DNA of 64,000 nt from Strigamia acuminata (taxonomy: Eukaryota > Arthropoda > Chilopoda > Geophilomorpha > Linotaeniidae): assembly GCA_949358305.1 (NCBI GenBank), contig OX442314.1:41054581-41118580 (forward strand), written 5' to 3'. The translations under genes and the position numbers were made by a program. Shown piece by piece: positions 1-10,839 of this stretch. The first letter of the stretch is position 1. Every line of letters begins with the position of its first letter. The notes below the pieces were generated by a model that was not told the origin of the DNA, made no database searches, and worked only from the letters and a program-made list of their open reading frames with translations.

Positions 1-703
1 CTCGATTGTCATTCTTAATGGATAAGAATGTTCACCTAATTCTATCGAATTAATTCACTTGGTAAGTATTTTATTAACTTAATCATGTTATTTCTTTCAG
101 AAACTTCGTCACCCGATTAGACTAATCGGCTTCTCTGCACTGCGCAACTCCCGGTTGCTAAGCGACGGAAATGAACTCGTCCGAACATGGATACATGCTC
201 GAAGAACTAATTTCGATAGAAATTTTATTTCTCCGTCAAATAAACTTATTCATAGTTTATTAATCAACAAGATAATCAATAAAATAAATTTATGCAAAAC
301 TTTATTTATCGAAAATCTAAACTACTCATTTTTTATTACGATTGTCATAAAAAATTAACGAATTTCAACTTGAAATTCTTCAACGCTTCGATCAAAGCAA
401 AAACAAACACAATTTTCACAAATAATTATGAAAAATAAACTAAACAATCACACAGATATTAATATGATTAATTCAAATAAACATCCAAATTGAATTCGAA
501 AAACAAAACAAATTAAATTGAATCCAATTTTAAAATTAAACTATACTCGTTCGAGTATTTAATTATTAGTTCAAAATCTTGAAACCGAACAAACACAACA
601 CTCATGAGAATATTTCGTAATTGCAAAAAACACAACAAAACACTTGGATTATTTTAGTCAAAAATATCCACTCGGAAAAATAACGAATGCTAATTTGTCC
701 CTT
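1..703 (-). other. 3' noncoding tail of element A
   Basis: AT-rich sequence after the stop of the third ORF. I see no coding potential and no copy of the start of the A LTR (TGTGATGATTACAAATCG), so the 3' LTR must lie beyond position 1. The short open frame at 155-358 has no recognisable content. Confidence 0.6.
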
Positions 704-2224
704 TTAATCCTTCTTTTCGACTTCAGTCGGATCCTGCACTTCTGGTTTCTCGACTTCGGCAGAAGTCAGGAAATCCGACTCTTCAGTCGCCTCTGTCGAG
801 ACGGCGGAAAACACGGCTTCCTCCGGCGCTTCAATCTCCTCTGGGCTCGGAGGTGGGAACGGCAGATCCTCGAGCAACTCCGCCACGAAATCGACGACGG
901 AAAGCAGCTCTTCGGCGTCCTCAAACTGAGCGTCGTCCGAAGTCTCGGACTTAGACGCGATAGGAGCGCTCGACACGTCGGTTACGACCGCTGGAGGATC
1001 CTCCACGGGTTTAGACGGTGCTTCTACGGCCTGTTGAAGCTTACGAGCTCGCCCTCGTGCCAAGATATTGGTTCGTTGAACCTTGGCGATTTCTCTTGCT
1101 CGGTCGAGCGTCAGACAGCCTCGTCCTCGCGACATCGTTCTTGGTCGAACGAATTCCTCTTGCACCTCGCTTCCGGCGCTCTCGACGGCTTGGACAGTTT
1201 CAGTAGAAACTTCGGAGTCCTCGGATGGCGGCGGCGACTGTCGAAGGAGTTCGACTCGTACACCGGCGTTGGCTTCAGCGCGGGCCCAGGTGAGGAAGCG
1301 CGGGTCGATGTAAACCGCTTCGCCACGACTATTCAAGAAAAGTCGGCACTTTGGGCAGTGAGCCCAACATCGCTTTTCGTTCGGCTTAATGCCTTTCACC
1401 ACGTGGGGCTGAACCTCCTTGCGCCACGGCTCCGAACGCGGTCGCGTTTTCCTTCCACGGCAGTTGGGACATCTCATTAATGAGGAACCTGCGGATGCAC
1501 CGCAGCACCACCCACAGCCGACGCAAAATGGGCATATTGTCTCCGTGGCTTGGTCCGTCACGATGTTATCGTGAGGTATTCCGGCTGCCATGTCTCGTTC
1601 GCACTGCTCCTTGCGCAGGCGGGCCTTCTCATCCTTCTTTCGTGCCTTATTGGCCGCTCGGTACTCGCGGTTGCGAGAAACAGGCTCCGAATAACGCAGA
1701 GCGCCCGGTGGCGGCTCGTTCCATCCATACTCTGATGCCGAGGATTCAGCACCGGCAGGGAGGTGCACAGCAGACGTTGATTGTCCCGCCACAGTCGGTG
1801 CAGCCGCATACGACGTGTTGGCGACGGTGGGCGCCACGCTTGCAGTTGGCGGCCGAAATTCGGGTGAATGCGGAGCCAACGGGACGTTGACAACGTTCGC
1901 GGGCGGATACGCCACCTGGGCCAACGGGGCCAATTGCGCCGACTCATAAATAGTTGGCTGCGCAGAAGTGGATGGGGCCTGCATCATCGCATTTAAGTCG
2001 AGCGGAAGTCCGTCCGGATGGACGCTCAGCCAATTTAACGTTGCGAGTTGCAACGGCGTCAGGGCGTACATCGAGGCGGGCGCCGTCGGTATCGGTTGGG
2101 CCCTCATGTAAGCACGTTCCGCTGAACGGCGTTGCTCGTCACTAGACGAGGTGGACGAGCTGGACGAGCTTTCATGACGGTGTCGTCGATGACTCCGTTT
2201 TGAGCGGTGTTTACCACTTCCCAT
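704..2224 (-). CDS. Third ORF of element A: putative zinc-binding protein, not an envelope
   Basis: About 506 codons from an ATG that begins exactly at a splice acceptor (ctgcag, 2225-2230). The N-terminus is basic and Ser-rich, followed by a Pro/Ala-rich stretch and a charged helix-like segment. Near residues 230-310 there is a Cys module: CPFCxGCGxCCG, then CPNCRG, then WAHCPKC followed by EAVYIDPRFL. The C-terminal 150 residues are acidic and rich in Glu, Ser and Pro. There is no signal peptide, furin-like site or transmembrane segment, so the env position is filled by something else. The fragment at 15.1 kb shares the whole Cys module and the following VDPRF; elements C and D share the first two Cys pairs. 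CxxCxGxG recalls half a DnaJ-type zinc repeat, but homology to DnaJ is not claimed. Function unknown; a nucleic-acid-binding or chaperone-like accessory role is a guess. Confidence 0.75.
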   Translation of the reverse strand: MGSGKHRSKRSHRRHRHESSSSSSTSSSDEQRRSAERAYMRAQPIPTAPASMYALTPLQLATLNWLSVHPDGLPLDLNAMMQAPSTSAQPTIYESAQLAPLAQVAYPPANVVNVPLAPHSPEFRPPTASVAPTVANTSYAAAPTVAGQSTSAVHLPAGAESSASEYGWNEPPPGALRYSEPVSRNREYRAANKARKKDEKARLRKEQCERDMAAGIPHDNIVTDQATETICPFCVGCGWCCGASAGSSLMRCPNCRGRKTRPRSEPWRKEVQPHVVKGIKPNEKRCWAHCPKCRLFLNSRGEAVYIDPRFLTWARAEANAGVRVELLRQSPPPSEDSEVSTETVQAVESAGSEVQEEFVRPRTMSRGRGCLTLDRAREIAKVQRTNILARGRARKLQQAVEAPSKPVEDPPAVVTDVSSAPIASKSETSDDAQFEDAEELLSVVDFVAELLEDLPFPPPSPEEIEAPEEAVFSAVSTEATEESDFLTSAEVEKPEVQDPTEVEKKD

Positions 2225-2827
2225 CTGCAGACGCAAATAAATTATTTTATTAAAAATAATTCCACTCTAAATAATCATTCCTTGAGTCCAAAGAATTAAA
2301 ACGTATTGTTCGCAACGAAAATACACAACTCGAGTTATTTATAACCCTCAACATGTGACACTAATGAGTCACACTCCCCTTGTGTTTATGACACGAGAAT
2401 GGACTCGCCGGCAAAGATTTTCATCGAAAAATCGCAACTTGTTGATTTTTCAAAAGAAAAATCCTTTTAGTTTCTTTAAACTATTTAATCCAACTTTTCG
2501 AATATCAAAGATAACTTTCGTATTAATTAATTAACACTTAGTCTAATAAATATCTCAAATCGAAAATTCACCGCTGAATAATTTATGCAAGCCTCGACCG
2601 CGACTTGATTTAAATAATTAGTGCCCACGTACTTAAACTCAATAAATAATTATTAAATTTAACCCAACTATTCGACTGAATAGCTAAACTTCCAGAGTGA
2701 TTTAATGCCGATTCACGCTTATAATACACGTGAATTTATAACTTTTTACCGGAACGCCGATATTTTTCAATTGTTGCAAACAATTTTCAATTCTTTAGTC
2801 AAAGAATATTAACGAAAAACTACTTAC
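2225..2827 (-). other. Leader intron before the third ORF of element A
   Basis: On the minus strand the donor GTAAGTAG begins at 2827 and the acceptor tgcag ends at 2225, immediately before the ATG. The 603-nt intron would join an untranslated exon lying after pol (about 2828-3270) to the third ORF. Element B has the same donor context (TTCAAYYGTAAGTAG) in the same place, which supports a conserved signal. The alternative, splicing from the main 5' leader as in errantiviruses, is not excluded. Confidence 0.65.
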
Positions 2828-3273
2828 GGTTGAAGCTAGTTTCGTGCTTGAAGTTGGCTAAATGAATTAGCGTCAAATTCTCGAGTCGAAAAGTGAAGAC
2901 GGTTGAAGGGACGAAGTCACTAGTATCCGTGTGTTTAACGAAGTGTTTTTGTGCAATGAACCCTGGGAATTTTATTCCCTATTAATTGTCGGGTTCGAGG
3001 TTTAATCACACCTCGTAAGTCTCGTACCTTCGTAATTACGCGAGATTATCACTGTTCAAAGTAATTCTTTGTATTTTGGTTAAAATACATGTAAATACGA
3101 CCAAAAAATTAAAATATTCTATCGAATATTTAATTCCTCGCAACAAATTCATATTTTTAATATAAATTTCAATACATATCGAAATATCTTGTCCCCCGGT
3201 GTTGAGATTATAAATCACTACACCTGTCAGACATGTAAATAATTACAGTCTTCAAGTTTTGAATAAAACTTTA

Positions 3274-6200
3274 TCAATTCCAACAGAACTTTGAGGCTTT
3301 TCCTCGTTGTTGGTAAGGTTTTTTAAATACTGCAGTGATGTTTCGCACGAAATTTTCATCTGCATATTTAGGATTTGGTTTTCGTTCTCGTCGTGGACGA
3401 GTGCTAGTTCGTGGAACTACCGGTTGGGGTTTGCGGGGTTTTCGAGGTGGTTTCTTTGGAATTTCGCCTCTTTTTAACGTCGCTTTCTTTTCTATAGCAG
3501 TTAATCGTTGTCTATGTCTATGTTTAGACTTAATGGGTGCAGATTTGTCAATTTGCACCGAAGTTGAGTCGGATAATTCCATTGGAATTTCTGAAGAAGT
3601 TTCAGGAATTAATTCCATTTCTTCAGCATCCGGAAGTTGATTACTTTCGTCCATCCATTTAGGATTTTCTTGAGGCGAGTAAGAGGCGGACTTTTGTCCT
3701 ACTTTCCAAGTCTCAATCGGGTATGAGGGCGTATAGGGGTACAACGCTTTAATATTTACTGATTTTTCAATCGAACCATCAGCTAATTTGCGTAATTTAT
3801 ACGCTCCTCCAGGAAGTACTTTAGTAATCTCCCACGGACCATCTCTCTTCTCTGCGAAACCAGCAGAAATATTTTTATCTGCGCACGAGAGAATGTGAGT
3901 TTGTTTCCAAACTAAATCTCCAACTTCAAACTCCGTAATTACGAACTTTTGTTCGTGTATTTTCCTATGTCGTTCAAAATTCAATTGAATTCTGCGATGC
4001 ATCTCTTGATGCGATCTGCGCAATACATCCAATAGTACTCTGACATATTTTTCTGGATTTTCTTTGTCAAATGGATTGGCATGTTTAATAATCCTTGGGT
4101 CGAAAGGTAATGTTACGATTCGTCCCGTGTTCAGTAACATCGGGCTTGAGCCCGTTGCCGCTGAGACATTATTTCTCATCGCGAACGCCAATTCGTCTAA
4201 ATATCGTGGCCATTGCGTGTGCACATCTGTGTACACAGCCAGCATCGTCTTTATATCTCTATTGGCTCGCTCTGTCGGGTTCGCCTGGGCATGATACGTG
4301 CTTGTATGAGACGGGCGAATGTTGTACATATCGCAATACTCATTGTAAATATCGGAAACAAATTGTTTTCCGTTATCGCTCACAATCTTTTTGGGGTGTC
4401 CCCATCTGTTTGTAACAGATCTTAATTCTTGAACGCAGTTAGCGCTCGTGGCTTTTGTCAAAGCCTTAATTTCAACGAATTTGGTACAATTGTCAATAAT
4501 GACAAAAATATATTGGTTTTGGGACCTTCCCGCGGGTTTTGGGCCCATCAAGTCCATACTAATGCATTCCCAAGGATTGGTCATGTTGTGTGGTGTGTAC
4601 GGAGCTGCGTGCCTTTTCTGTTGAATAGGTTTGTACTGAGCACAGTGCGTGCAGCTTTTGACGTAGTTCCTGACACTTCTACTCATACCAGGCCAGAAAT
4701 ATATTAAACGTGTTTTCTCCAACGTCTTACTCATCCCAGCGTGACCGCTTAGGGGGTGGCCATGACAAGCGAAGAGTACTCGTTTTACGAGTGAACTGGG
4801 TACAACGGCTTTAAAGCCGTTTCCCGAATCATTTAATTCCTCTTCGAACGAAGGGTTAAAATAGATGATCATTTGATCACCATCTTTTTCTTTTCTGTCT
4901 AAACAATAGTTTTTGACTTTGTTTTTCCATTCTTTTATTTCGGATTGTGGTATCCCAACAACCTTGTCATTCAATAAATATTCTCGAATGCGTTTGCATT
5001 CAATATCTAGTAACTGAGCATCTATTATTTCTCTCCTTGTAGGAGGGACTTCTTTAAGTACTTCAGTCAACGCACTGTACAAGGTTTCTTGTACTTCCTC
5101 CCCCTCCTTTTCTTCAGAACATTCTTTAGAATTTTCTGAAAAATAGGAACGTACACTAGCCAAATATTCTCGTTTCTCTGGGGCACGATTTAATGAAACA
5201 GAAGGATTTCCGTCCCACTCAGGCCAGTATTGTTTAATTTCGACAGGTTCCACATGATCACGAAGAGGAATGTCTTCCTCTGTTAGTGGGGCTCTAGAAA
5301 GTGCATCTGCAACTTGGTTAGCAGCACCTTTTCGAAAAACAATTTTAAAATTTCCACATTGGATTCTTAAGGCCCAACGGCCAAATTTCCCAGATGGTTC
5401 AGGCGTTCGCATCAACCATTTCAGTGCTTCTGCATCTGACTCTAAAGTGAATGTACCATATTCTAGATATGGTTTAAATCGGTCGATAGCCCACACAACT
5501 GCGAGACATTCGAGTTCCGGCGTTGTATAACGCTTCTCCGCTCCACGTAAAACTCTGCTTGCATAAGCTACAGGTCTGGGTACAGAAATGTTTTTCTGCT
5601 TCTTTTCATCGAATATATCGACGTCTTGGCAAAGGACAGCTCCTAAGCCTTCATGTGAAGCGTCAGTCATGACAACAAATGGCAAAGTCATATCTGGTTT
5701 GTGTAGACAATTGTCACCACAAAGTAGCTCTTTAATTTTATTAAAAGCTTCTGTCTGCTCATCTCCCCATTCAAATGGAGTTTTCTCATTCATCATACGT
5801 GTGTATGGTGCGGCAATAGTTCCGTGATTTGGAACAAACTTCCTGAAGAAGTTAGTCATGCCGTGAAAGCGCTGAATGTCTTTAGCACACGTGGGGGTGG
5901 GAAATTTCATGATCGCCGATATTTTATCGGGATCACCGAAGAGACCTTCGGGTTTAATCCAGTGGCCCAAGAATTTTAATTCTGTACGCCCAAAACGAGA
6001 TTTCGCTTTATTTATTGTCATGTTGGCTTGGTTAAGCCTTTCTAGAACATCTCGAACGTGTTTGAGATGATCATCCCAATTATCTGAATACACAATTACG
6101 TCATCCAAATATACTAACGCGTAGTCTTGCAAAGCTGAGCCTAAAATGCCTTCCATCAGACGCTGGAAAGTACAAGGCGCATTGCAAAGGCCAAACGGCA

Positions 6201-7478
6201 TTCGCACAAATTGATATGGACCATTTGGCGTGTAAAATGCCGTCTTTGGACGATCTTCTTTACACATCTCGACTTGGTAGTAACCTTTGACAAGGTCAAT
6301 TGACGTAAAATACCTAGCAGGACCAGTATTATGCAATAAAAGGTCAATACTTGGCATTTGTATTACTTCGACTTCGGTGATGGCATTCAGCCACCGGTAG
6401 TCGATGCACATCCTATACGAGCCGTCAGGCTTCGCAACAATGACGGGATGACTTATAAAGGGCCCTTTGGCCTTTTCAATGAGTCCATCCTGTTCCAATT
6501 CTGCAGCTAGTTTGGTCATAATGGCTCTCTTGGCCGGGTTATACATTCTATACTGCATTTTGGGCAATGAATGCCCTTTTTTGAACTTAATGCGATGTTG
6601 GGTCACGTTAGTGCACCCAACTTGATCTCGAAATACATTCGGTATCGATTTAACCACTTCGCGAAGTGCTAGTCTCTGTTCTGGAGTGCAGTCGCTCTCC
6701 TCAACTAATTTTTCATCCCAAGTCAACACAGGAGTGTCTGTTAACTCAATTGAGTTGAGAGTGGACGATAGTCCTAAATAATCGAAAGTAATTCGATTTA
6801 ACGGGGCGAGGGCAAAATTGGCTTCTTCCGACTCATACGGGGCGGACCAATTGGGTTTATCTGCACAAGAGAACTCTTGTAAATGTGGATGCGGACTAAT
6901 TTTCTGTCTGCGCATGAAATTGTGACCAAGTATCAAGCCACAAACTCGTTTTGCTAAAACGATGAAATTCATTGGTGTAAGTTCATCAGCCCATTGCACG
7001 CACAAAGTTATTTGTCCGACAGGCTTGTGTGCTACGCCTACAGCGTTAACCAACATATTTCTGGGGGCCTCTTGCAAAAATTCTGGCAAAGCCTGAGTTT
7101 CAGACAAGAGTTGTTCCCCAATGTAACATTGAGATGCTCCTGTATCCATGAGCGCGTTGTAGGTGAGCCCACCAATTGTGATCTTCATTCGAGGATCATT
7201 TTTATTATTACCTAAGGTAATATTGTGCAAATTATTACCACCTATGACTCTGTTGAGTCGGCGGAGTCTACAGAATTTCTTCGTGTAGCACTTGTGTGGA
7301 AACAATGTCAGATTTTTTAATTGTTCTGTCATTTCTTGCAGATTTTCCTCTACTCCGCCACTATGGCTAGTGGCTATTTCAAGACAAGTTGTGTCTACAT
7401 CCATAAATAAAGATTCCGACGCAGCATTAGCCACTTCTGGGGGATGGAATAAACCTTCGTCCCCCGGATCTAGTTTTT
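3274..7478 (-). CDS. pol: pol polyprotein of element A (protease-RT-RNase H-integrase)
   Basis: Open in the -1 frame relative to gag from the slippery site at 7473-7479, about 1,400 codons, no ATG near its start, so it is expected as a Gag-Pol fusion. Counting from 7434: protease DTGA near residue 97, reverse transcriptase YLDD near 440, RNase H TDAS near 588, the integrase H-H-C-C zinc region with HPLSGH near 891, then catalytic D (DLMGPK, about 960), D (SDNG, about 1020) and E (PTERAN, about 1056). The tail is basic and proline-rich. All catalytic motifs I looked for are present. Expected to act in the particle and nucleus to copy and insert the element. Confidence 0.95.
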
Positions 7479-7479
7479 T
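7439..7479 (-). promoter_or_regulatory. -1 ribosomal frameshift signal between gag and pol of element A
   Basis: Heptamer A AAA AAC (7479-7473) lies in the correct phase immediately before the gag stop TAG (7472-7470). After a 7-nt spacer, GGGGGA (7465-7460) can pair with TCCCCC (7444-7439) to form a hairpin. Slippery heptamer, short spacer and stem is the classical arrangement, and pol is in the -1 frame. Element B has the same heptamer and its own, unrelated, stem. Confidence 0.8.
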
Positions 7480-9698
7480 GAACTAGTCGCACTTGAATCT
7501 GTCGATTCGGGCTTGATCAAAGTTTTGACCATTTCTGCCAATGAGTTGGTCAGCGAAGTTTGTAACTTATTTTCAAAAGTATTTAATTTCGCATCAAGTT
7601 TAGCATCTAGTGTTGCATCCAACACTTCTTGAGTTATCCATCTGTTATTAGGACGTTTAGAAGTAGGATCCACAGTCGGGGAATCCGGCGTACTTCGTTT
7701 TTGCAACTCTTCAGAGTTGAAATTTGCACGTGGTTTTAAATCTGGACATTCTCGACGCATGTGTCCTGGTTTCTTACAGTGGTAACAAACTAATTGACCA
7801 CGTCTGGTCTGATCTAATACTCCGTTTATTAAATAAACAGTCTCGCACTCCTCAGGTAACTCTTCCTCACAATTATTAAGTTGTTCTTGTGAATCCAAAG
7901 TTAAAGATTTAGCATTTGTCTTCGGCTGAGGACGTGTGTCAGTTTTCCGAGGTGGGAAAACGACTGGATTGGAGATATTTTCCCTTGCTCCATTAGCTGT
8001 ACGACTGTACAAGCCTTTATTTTTAGTTATAACGGTATAAATCTCTGTCAGAGGTAAATCCGCTATGCCTTGCGTATGCAAAAGCAAATCGTTAGCAGGA
8101 GTTACACTCCCAATAAAAAGACAACCAGCCCCTTTTGCATCAAGACTGTCTTGTAATATCCATAACTGGTAATATTTGTGCATAAAGTCGTAAAGACTTT
8201 CTGTTTCCAGTTGTTTCAACCTGGTTAGTTGGTTCGTCCGCTCTTGTCGAGTGGCTACAAACCGTTCTTTGAACGCCTGTTCAAATACTTCCCAAGATAT
8301 GAAATCTTCTCTCCTTTCATGAAACCAACCATGCGCTTGCTCGGTTAAATAACCGGCCACGCCTTTAACAAGCATGTCATCGAGTGACATGTTTCGCAGA
8401 AAAGCGACATTTTTTACAATATTGAGAAAGCGTTCGCTTTCTTCTGCTTTTCCGGAGAAAACAGGGATATCTGGTGGTTTCAAACAGTTAGTTTGAGGGA
8501 CAGTGGCGGAACTTTTTCCTGCCTGCATCAACTTGTGCATGGTTGTGGCAATTGACGCGAGGTCGTCAGCCGTCATTCCAAAGCTACTGGGGGGGCGCGA
8601 ATTGTCATTTGACGATCCGCCATTGTTTGGTTGACTCGAGTTATTTTGACTTGAGCCACCACTATTAGGGTTGAAATTATTCGACCCTCCTTGATTCGGT
8701 CTACTGTGGTTACCAAAATTCGAATGGTTATTCGAATTACCTTGGTTCCCATAATTCGAATGATTATTAGAATTATCTCGATTGTTAAAATTCGGGCGAT
8801 TGTTCGAACTTTCTTGATTACCAAAATTCGGACGATTGTTCGAATTACCTGGCGTACCCCGATTCAAATAGTTATTTGAATTTCCTGGAGTTCCAGTAGA
8901 AGGATTATTTGGGTTATTCGAGTTCGGAGGAACTGGGTGACCCCTTTGCATATTAGGTGCTGGACTAGAATTGTTTGCAAATCTAGAATTTGGGTCAAAA
9001 CGGTGGTTTGGACCTCTTGTCGCACCTGAATTTGGGTTCAAATTTCCAGCGAGATTCGGACAACTATTTGATCCGTTTGGAAAACTTGGATTAGGGTTGG
9101 CCATATTAGGCGGACCCAAATTCGCTCTGTTGAACGTATTCTCAAAGTTCTCTGGATTTGTAAATCCTCTTTGTTGGTTGCAAGCGAAGTTATTCGCTCG
9201 TAATCGTTGCTGGAAAGCACGATTAAAATCTCCTGATGTCTAATTCGACTGATCTTGACGAGAAGGTTGTGCATTTTTATTTCTATATCTAGAAATAGGC
9301 GTCGAAGGAGTGGGACTAAAATTATTTAATCTTTGGCTGGCTGGGGAATTAGGTTGCTCCGACGTAGTACGACGCGCGTGCACGAAATCTAATACTTCGG
9401 TCAAAGATCTAAATTGGTTTGGGTTCAAACCGTGATCCTGACAAAATAATAGACCGTCTCGGCCTAAATGAGAACCTTCAGGAATGCATTCCTCTTCTCC
9501 AGGCGGAGTAGGTTCACGTGGAGCCCTATTCTCTCCAGATGGTCCGGCTGTTTCATTTGAAACGCCATTATGGACCGCGTGGTTTTCCCCTTCTTCAGTT
9601 CCATTAGGAACAGGTATAAACCCGGATAGATTCATTCCACCGGTCAAACAAGTTCTTTCCTTACCACGGGTGTTCATGTGATGCTGGTTATTAGTCAT
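7470..9698 (-). CDS. gag: gag of element A, with one in-frame TAG
   Basis: From the ATG at 9698 the frame is open to a TAG at 9242-9240, then continues in the same frame without another stop to 7470. The first part (152 codons) has no known fold. After the stop comes an Asn/Gly/Ser-rich region with repeats of the type NNRPNFGNQ (about 9100-8560), a capsid-like helical domain (WFHERR ... FEQAFKERF, about 8350-8200), and one CCHC zinc knuckle CYHCKKPGHMRREC near 7780. Either the TAG inactivates gag, or the product is made by readthrough or by initiation downstream. The codon after the stop is ACA, not a known strong readthrough context. Confidence 0.8.
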
Positions 9699-10819
9699 AA
9701 CTAAACTTAAAACTAAGAAAATTTCCTAAGTCTGAGAGATAACGATGAAGTTGCAAACGTTCAGGAGGATCGCAAACGAAGCAGTGGTCACACTAGCTTG
9801 AAAGGAAGTAAAGGTACTTCGATACACCTCTCTGATTGGTCAAGTATCAACGCTAGTCTCGCGAGAGTCCAATCTCGTCCGAGATTGGTGGAAATCATCA
9901 AGTTCGTGGAACCGTAATCTTGACAGATTCCAGTGTTATGACGTAGTCACCAAACAAAATGGATACATCTTAAAATATTTTAAAATATCACCGCATTTAT
10001 TAATAAATGAATGATCACCTTTATGGAATTTTTAAAGTCTTAAAACTCGTAATTTCAAAAGACGCGCCAATTCGTTTGAATCGACGGCTTTTCTGCACAA
10101 CACGGGTTGCTAAGCAACACAACAGCGAGAATTCTTCTTCGCTAAAATTCGAATGGTATTCCATTCGTAAAATTCGATTTCAATGGCTTGAGATCACGAT
10201 TTTTAACCAACATTTTAATGTAGATCAAGTCTGTAAAATAAGGTAAACCACTTTGAAATAAAATATAAATTTTAATTCCTTCGGAAATCGTCAATTTTCT
10301 TTCTAATTTATTTAGGCAAATAAATTTAGGTTTAACTTGAAGTCTCAAGCAAAATACATATAAAGGAATAGTCTAAAAATTTAAAACAACTGTTAAATTG
10401 ATAGAATTCTTTAAGAGTTCCATCAGAAGTCAACTTTTCAAAATTAGGCCCGACCGCGTGGTTTTGTCAGATTGTTGACGACAAAATGATGTTACCCGGG
10501 CGGAACCAACTTCAACAAGTTCGGGCAAGACTCCTACTCTCGGGGTTTGGGCTTTTAGGCCTGACCACGCGGTAGAAATTATTAGTTTTGTTAAAACGCA
10601 TAATTTCTCCGACGGAAAATCGGAATAAAGTGAATTACACTTGTTTTCTTGCGAGAAGTTCTAAAACAGAATAAAATATATTAAACACAAATATAAATTT
10701 CGTTCGAAACTCATTTTACACACCAAACAATTTCATTTGAAATTTTATCACCGTAAGCACATTTCCGAATTCTCACAAACACACGAAAAACTTCAAAATT
10801 TATTTGAATTTTGCAGCCT
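9699..10819 (-). other. 5' leader of element A
   Basis: Noncoding, AT-rich sequence between primer site and gag. A GC-richer patch at 10445-10580 contains two complementary CCGCGTGGT/ACCACGCGG segments and may fold in the RNA; a packaging role would be a guess. No other signal seen. Confidence 0.5.
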
Positions 10820-10837
10820 ATCTCGGTAGAACCTCCA
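10820..10837 (-). other. Primer-binding site of element A (tRNA-Gln type)
   Basis: Minus strand TGGAGGTTCTACCGAGAT starts 2 nt inside the 5' LTR. Its complement ends in AGAACCTCCA, the pattern of a tRNA-Gln 3' end (acceptor stem GGTTCTA/TAGAACC, then CCA). The assignment is from memory of tRNA-Gln sequences. Confidence 0.75.
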
Positions 10838-10839
10838 CT

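Noticed and set aside
130-170. Similarity of ctgcac...ggttgctaagc to 10088-10120 as evidence for a 3' LTR of A at the left edge
   Set aside because: The A LTR boundaries are fixed by the solo copy and do not include this sequence; the shared stretch is short and partly palindromic.
644-2145. Plus-strand ORFs opposite the A third ORF
   Set aside because: Arg-rich shadow frames of a GC-rich gene on the other strand; no motifs.
704-2224. Third ORF as a retroviral envelope
   Set aside because: No signal peptide, cleavage site, fusion peptide or transmembrane anchor; Cys pattern instead suggests an intracellular zinc module.
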